In this document: positions 61,755 through 64,000 of the stretch, in pieces
Position numbering within the stretch: position 1 is the stretch's first letter
Layout: every line of letters begins with the position of its first letter
NCBI RefSeq assembly: GCF_027706745.1
Contig: NZ_JAQFWP010000003.1
Coordinates: forward strand, 1 to 64,000
Length of the DNA stretch: 64,000 nt
Direction of reading: 5' to 3'
Source: Nocardiopsis suaedae
Lineage (GTDB): Bacteria; Actinomycetota; Actinomycetes; Streptosporangiales; Streptosporangiaceae
Notes under the pieces: model-generated
The model's database searches: none
What the model saw: the letters and a program-made list of their open reading frames with translations, nothing else
Told to the model about the DNA's origin: nothing
Program-made: the position numbers and the translations under genes

Positions 61755-62069
61755 CTACCGGTCCGGCCCGTTCGCCTCGGCCACGGCCCGGCGTACGGCG
61801 GCTTCGCCGGGGGCGCCGGAGACGGTGCCGTCCGCGCCGCGGTACAGGCGGCAAGACACGCTGGGTGCCGCACCGTCGGGCGCGAACGGGTCGGCGCCGT
61901 CGATCAGGATCGTCGGCGACCCGGTCATGCCGAGCGCGGCGGCCTGCTCCAGGTCGGACACCTCGACCAGTTCCACCTGCGCCGGTCGGCCCGCCAGCGC
62001 GGCGTCGACCTGGGCCAGCGCGAGACCGGCGTGGGGGCACTCCGGAACCGCGAGCACTGTGATGCGCAT
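61755..62069 (-). CDS. Thioredoxin-like protein of a mercury-type locus
   Basis: A 104-residue small thioredoxin-fold protein. It starts MRITVLAVPECPHAGLALAQ with a single Cys (C11) in the active-site turn, has cis-Pro segment GMTGSPTILIDGADPF, and a second Cys in SVSCRLY. Such proteins are encoded beside merB/merR in actinobacteria. ATG 62069 has GGAGGAG upstream. A MerR-type promoter lies in its leader, so it is driven by the divergent MerR protein. Direct role in metal handling is inferred. Confidence 0.75.
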   Translation of the reverse strand: MRITVLAVPECPHAGLALAQVDAALAGRPAQVELVEVSDLEQAAALGMTGSPTILIDGADPFAPDGAAPSVSCRLYRGADGTVSGAPGEAAVRRAVAEANGPDR

Positions 62070-62189
62070 TTCTGCTCCTCCAGAAGTCCGTACCGGGACC
62101 CGGGCGGCGGGGCGTGATCCGGCAGAGGGAGGGCCGCGCAACAGGCCGGAATCCCTGTGGCCTCTTGCCGGGCCACCGCCATATGCGCA

Positions 62190-62220
62190 CGGTAAACATT
62201 CCAGTGCGCTGGAAGGTCAA
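62190..62220 (-). promoter_or_regulatory. MerR-type operator/promoter driving the thioredoxin-like gene
   Basis: On the minus strand, -35 TTGACC (62220-62215), a 19-base spacer and -10 TTACCG (62195-62190). The spacer holds the perfect dyad TTCCAG-cgca-CTGGAA (62199-62214). Overlong spacing and central dyad are hallmarks of MerR-family metal promoters. Confidence 0.8.
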
Positions 62221-62237
62221 GGCATAGGGTGAGGGGC

Positions 62238-62642
62238 ATGCGCATCGGGGAACTGGCTTCCCGAAGCGGGTTGTCCACCAGGACGCTCCGCTTCTACGAG
62301 GAGGTCGGCCTGCTGGTCCCGCCCCCGCGCACATCCGGCGGCTACCGCGATTACCCCGGCTCCGCCGTCGCCCGGTTGGCGTTCATCGGGGAGTCCCAGC
62401 GCGCGGGCCTGACCCTCGCCGAGATCCGTTCCGTCCTCACCTTGCGCGACGACGGCCAGGCGCCGTGCGCCCATGTCACCGCGCTCATCCACGAGCACCT
62501 GGACGACATCGACCGGCGTATGGCCGAACTCGCCGCCACCCGCCGGGTCCTGCGCACCCTCGCCACCCGGGCGGCCGCCACCGACCCGGCGGAGTGCGGT
62601 GGCGATGACATCTGCAGCATCGTCATTGCAGGGGAGACCTGA
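62238..62642 (+). CDS. MerR-family metal-responsive regulator
   Basis: A 134-residue regulator. The helix-turn-helix covers residues 1-70 (MRIGELASRSGLSTRTLRFY; GGYRDYPGSAVARLAFI). The dimer helix is DDIDRRMAELAATRRVLRTL. Metal ligands are likely the Cys in APCAHV near the dimer-helix start and the Cys pair in ECGGDDICSI near the end, an arrangement of metal-sensing members. It faces the thioredoxin-like gene across a MerR operator. The metal (Hg, Cu, Zn or other) cannot be fixed, though the merB remnant favours mercury. Confidence 0.88.
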   Translation: MRIGELASRSGLSTRTLRFYEEVGLLVPPPRTSGGYRDYPGSAVARLAFIGESQRAGLTLAEIRSVLTLRDDGQAPCAHVTALIHEHLDDIDRRMAELAATRRVLRTLATRAAATDPAECGGDDICSIVIAGET

Positions 62643-62828
62643 GGAGGAACCTGCTGCGCCCGACGCGGGCGGGGCGATGGCGAAGTCGTCCAAGATCGAC
62701 TACCGGTGCGCTCTGGACATGAGAGAAATGCCCTGCCTGATCGATGCGTCATCGCAGGTCAGGGCTTTCTTTCCTGGGTGGGAGCTTAGGTCCGGCCGGG
62801 GCGAGTAAGTGTGGTGGGAACCATCGGC

Positions 62829-63581
62829 TCAGGCGTCGCGACGAAAGAGGCAGTAACCGCCCGCCGCCGCAGCGAGAACCCCCCACCCGGCGAGGACGGC
62901 CGCCGCCGCGCCCGGGTGGAGCTCGGTGACACTGTAGGCCGGGGTGCCGACCAGACTCAGGCTCGCCTCGTGGGGAAGCAGTCGGATCACCTCCGGCACC
63001 TGGAATACGCCGGTGGCGACCAGTACGGGAGCCAGAACCAGGAGTGTCGGCGGCGCCACCACGTTGCGTGTGACGATCGCCAGCCCGAAGCCGATCACCG
63101 GCAGCACCACGTAGACCGCGTACCAGCGCAGAAGCTCCACCGCGATATCCGGCGCGGACGTCTCTCCGAGCAGGAGGGCCAGGCGGCCGGGGGTCACCAC
63201 CACAACGGCTGCGGGCACGGTCACGGCCAGCAGTGCTGCGAGCTTGGCGGCGTACAGCCGCAGCCGGTCGGGCACCGCGGTGAGCGTCACGCGCAGTTGC
63301 CCATTGTGGTATTCGCTTCCGGCCGCGAATACCGCGACCAAGATGAAGACGTAGACCGGCGCCATCAGCACGCCACCGAGCTCGGAGAGTGCCACAGCGC
63401 CGTCGCCGGCGCCGATGCGGACGGCGTCGGTCGCGGCGGCGGCGTCCAGCCCGGTATTGAGCACCAGCGTCGCGACAATGGCCAGCCACGTCACCGGATG
63501 CGTGACGATCTTGGTCACTTCAGCGGCGAAAAGGTCGCGTCTGCGCAGGCCGACGGCTGCCGTGGTGGCATCGGCCGTCAT
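62829..63581 (-). CDS. ABC-2 type transporter permease
   Basis: A 250-residue integral membrane protein with six helices. The N-terminal amphipathic segment AAEVTKIVTHPVTWLAIVAT and the loop GSEYHNGQLRVTLTAVPDR (EYxxGT-like) are typical of ABC-2 permeases of exporters. ATG 63581 overlaps the stop of the upstream permease gene (ATGA), so the two are coupled and likely form a heterodimer. The ATPase gene is probably outside the window. Substrate unknown. Confidence 0.85.
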   Translation of the reverse strand: MTADATTAAVGLRRRDLFAAEVTKIVTHPVTWLAIVATLVLNTGLDAAAATDAVRIGAGDGAVALSELGGVLMAPVYVFILVAVFAAGSEYHNGQLRVTLTAVPDRLRLYAAKLAALLAVTVPAAVVVVTPGRLALLLGETSAPDIAVELLRWYAVYVVLPVIGFGLAIVTRNVVAPPTLLVLAPVLVATGVFQVPEVIRLLPHEASLSLVGTPAYSVTELHPGAAAAVLAGWGVLAAAAGGYCLFRRDA

Positions 63582-64000
63582 CGGGCGTCCCGCAGGCGGA
63601 TCGCGACGGCGGCGCCGGTGACGGCGACCGTCGCCCAGCCGGTCAGTACGGCTGCTCCATGCAGTGGACTCGCGCTGAGGACGTTTGTCGTGGGCTCAAG
63701 AAGCAGGTTGCGCGCGGCGCTCAACGGCAGGAGTGCGTCGATGGCCGGTACGGCTGCGAACACTTGGGCCATCGTCAGCGCGATGAAGGCGGTGACGGCG
63801 ATGATCCCCACAAGGGTGCGTCGGGCCACCAGTGTGACGGCGAATCCGATCAGGGTCGCCGTGACCGCGTACAGCAGGAATCGCCCTTGCCCGGCCAGCG
63901 CCTCAGCGCTCCACAGGATGCCGGGATTCCAGTCACGGACCCCCAGATACATGAAGAATGTCGACAGCGCCGCGAGGATGACGCCGACGGCGAGGGCGTA
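63578..64000 (-). CDS. ABC-2 type transporter permease, N-terminus cut by window edge
   Basis: At least 140 residues of a membrane protein, open to the right edge (YALAVGVILAALSTFFMYLG continues upstream of the ATG at 63952). Four helices are seen in the C-half (FLLYAVTATLIGFAVTLVA; LVGIIAVTAFIALTMAQVF; GWATVAVTGAAVAIRL). It pairs with the permease encoded just downstream. Most of the protein lies outside the window. Confidence 0.8.
   Translation of the reverse strand, partial: YALAVGVILAALSTFFMYLGVRDWNPGILWSAEALAGQGRFLLYAVTATLIGFAVTLVARRTLVGIIAVTAFIALTMAQVFAAVPAIDALLPLSAARNLLLEPTTNVLSASPLHGAAVLTGWATVAVTGAAVAIRLRDAR

Noticed and set aside
1-64000. tRNA, rRNA or CRISPR arrays
   Set aside because: No CCA-ended cloverleaf, rRNA segment or regularly spaced direct repeats were found by eye.

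Overview
The window is very GC-rich, and nearly every gene has G or C in the third codon position. GTG starts are common. It carries geosmin-type terpene cyclase domains, an F420-type nitroreductase fold, an encapsulin with a DyP peroxidase, MmyB-type regulators and two cobalamin riboswitches. This fits a filamentous actinobacterium. A Nocardiopsis-like member of the Streptosporangiales is my best guess, but the exact taxon is inference.

Layout. 1-4.2 kb: end of a secreted protein with an apparent frameshift, a NYN-domain RNase-like protein, a TPR protein and a HAD phosphatase. 4.3-8.5 kb: a cobalamin riboswitch followed by nrdA-nrdB; NrdB has the residues of the tyrosine-less class Ic enzymes. 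8.5-12.2 kb: MmyB-type regulator, SDR, alpha/beta hydrolase and MHYT membrane sensor. 12.2-14.6 kb (minus strand): a second cobalamin riboswitch driving a BtuF-like binding protein and a BtuC-like permease, with no ATPase gene. 14.8-18 kb: PutP-type symporter, DUF1089 protein, NadE. 18-21.7 kb: nucleoside salvage block (nucleoside hydrolase, divergent ribokinase-deoC-GntR regulator). 21.9-25.2 kb: RsbW-like kinase, F420 oxidoreductase-like protein, phosphotransferase, lipoprotein. 25.3-28.9 kb: OmpA-domain lipoprotein, and DyP peroxidase with its encapsulin shell.

29.2-31.4 kb: a tandem terpene synthase whose first domain has lost the DD of the DDHF motif. 31.4-37 kb: an accessory block with a hypothetical gene bounded by a 27-bp imperfect repeat, a RloA/RloB (AbiL-like) ATPase-TOPRIM pair, and an EACC1-like plus caspase-RDD pair typical of actinobacterial conflict systems. 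37.3-43 kb: MerR-thioredoxin, a two-component system, and a divergent class A PBP-like protein whose transpeptidase motifs are lost. 43.3-45 kb: LysR and atypical SDR. 45-50 kb: OatA-like acyltransferase, GerMN lipoprotein, histidine kinase, response regulator and SGNH lipoprotein. The acyltransferase and SGNH genes share an almost identical direct-repeat promoter block placed identically relative to the start codon.

50-58.7 kb: MFS exporter behind a SoxR/MerR-type promoter, small membrane proteins, a helical-repeat protein, MerR with a divergent serine hydrolase, and TetR with a divergent NmrA-like protein around a nested palindromic operator. 58.7-64 kb: decaying accessory DNA with a truncated STAND-like NTPase, a Nudix hydrolase, a regulator fragment, and mercury-type remnants (thioredoxin-like protein, merB tail, MerR with its operator). 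It ends in two ABC-2 permease genes, the last cut by the window edge.

A dispersed 60-65 bp palindromic repeat (three copies, each within about 30 bp of a stop codon) is the clearest unexplained DNA element. The most promising systems are the RloAB plus EACC1-caspase island, the tandem terpene synthase, the pseudo-transpeptidase PBP with its two-component system, and the predicted acyltransferase/SGNH regulon.
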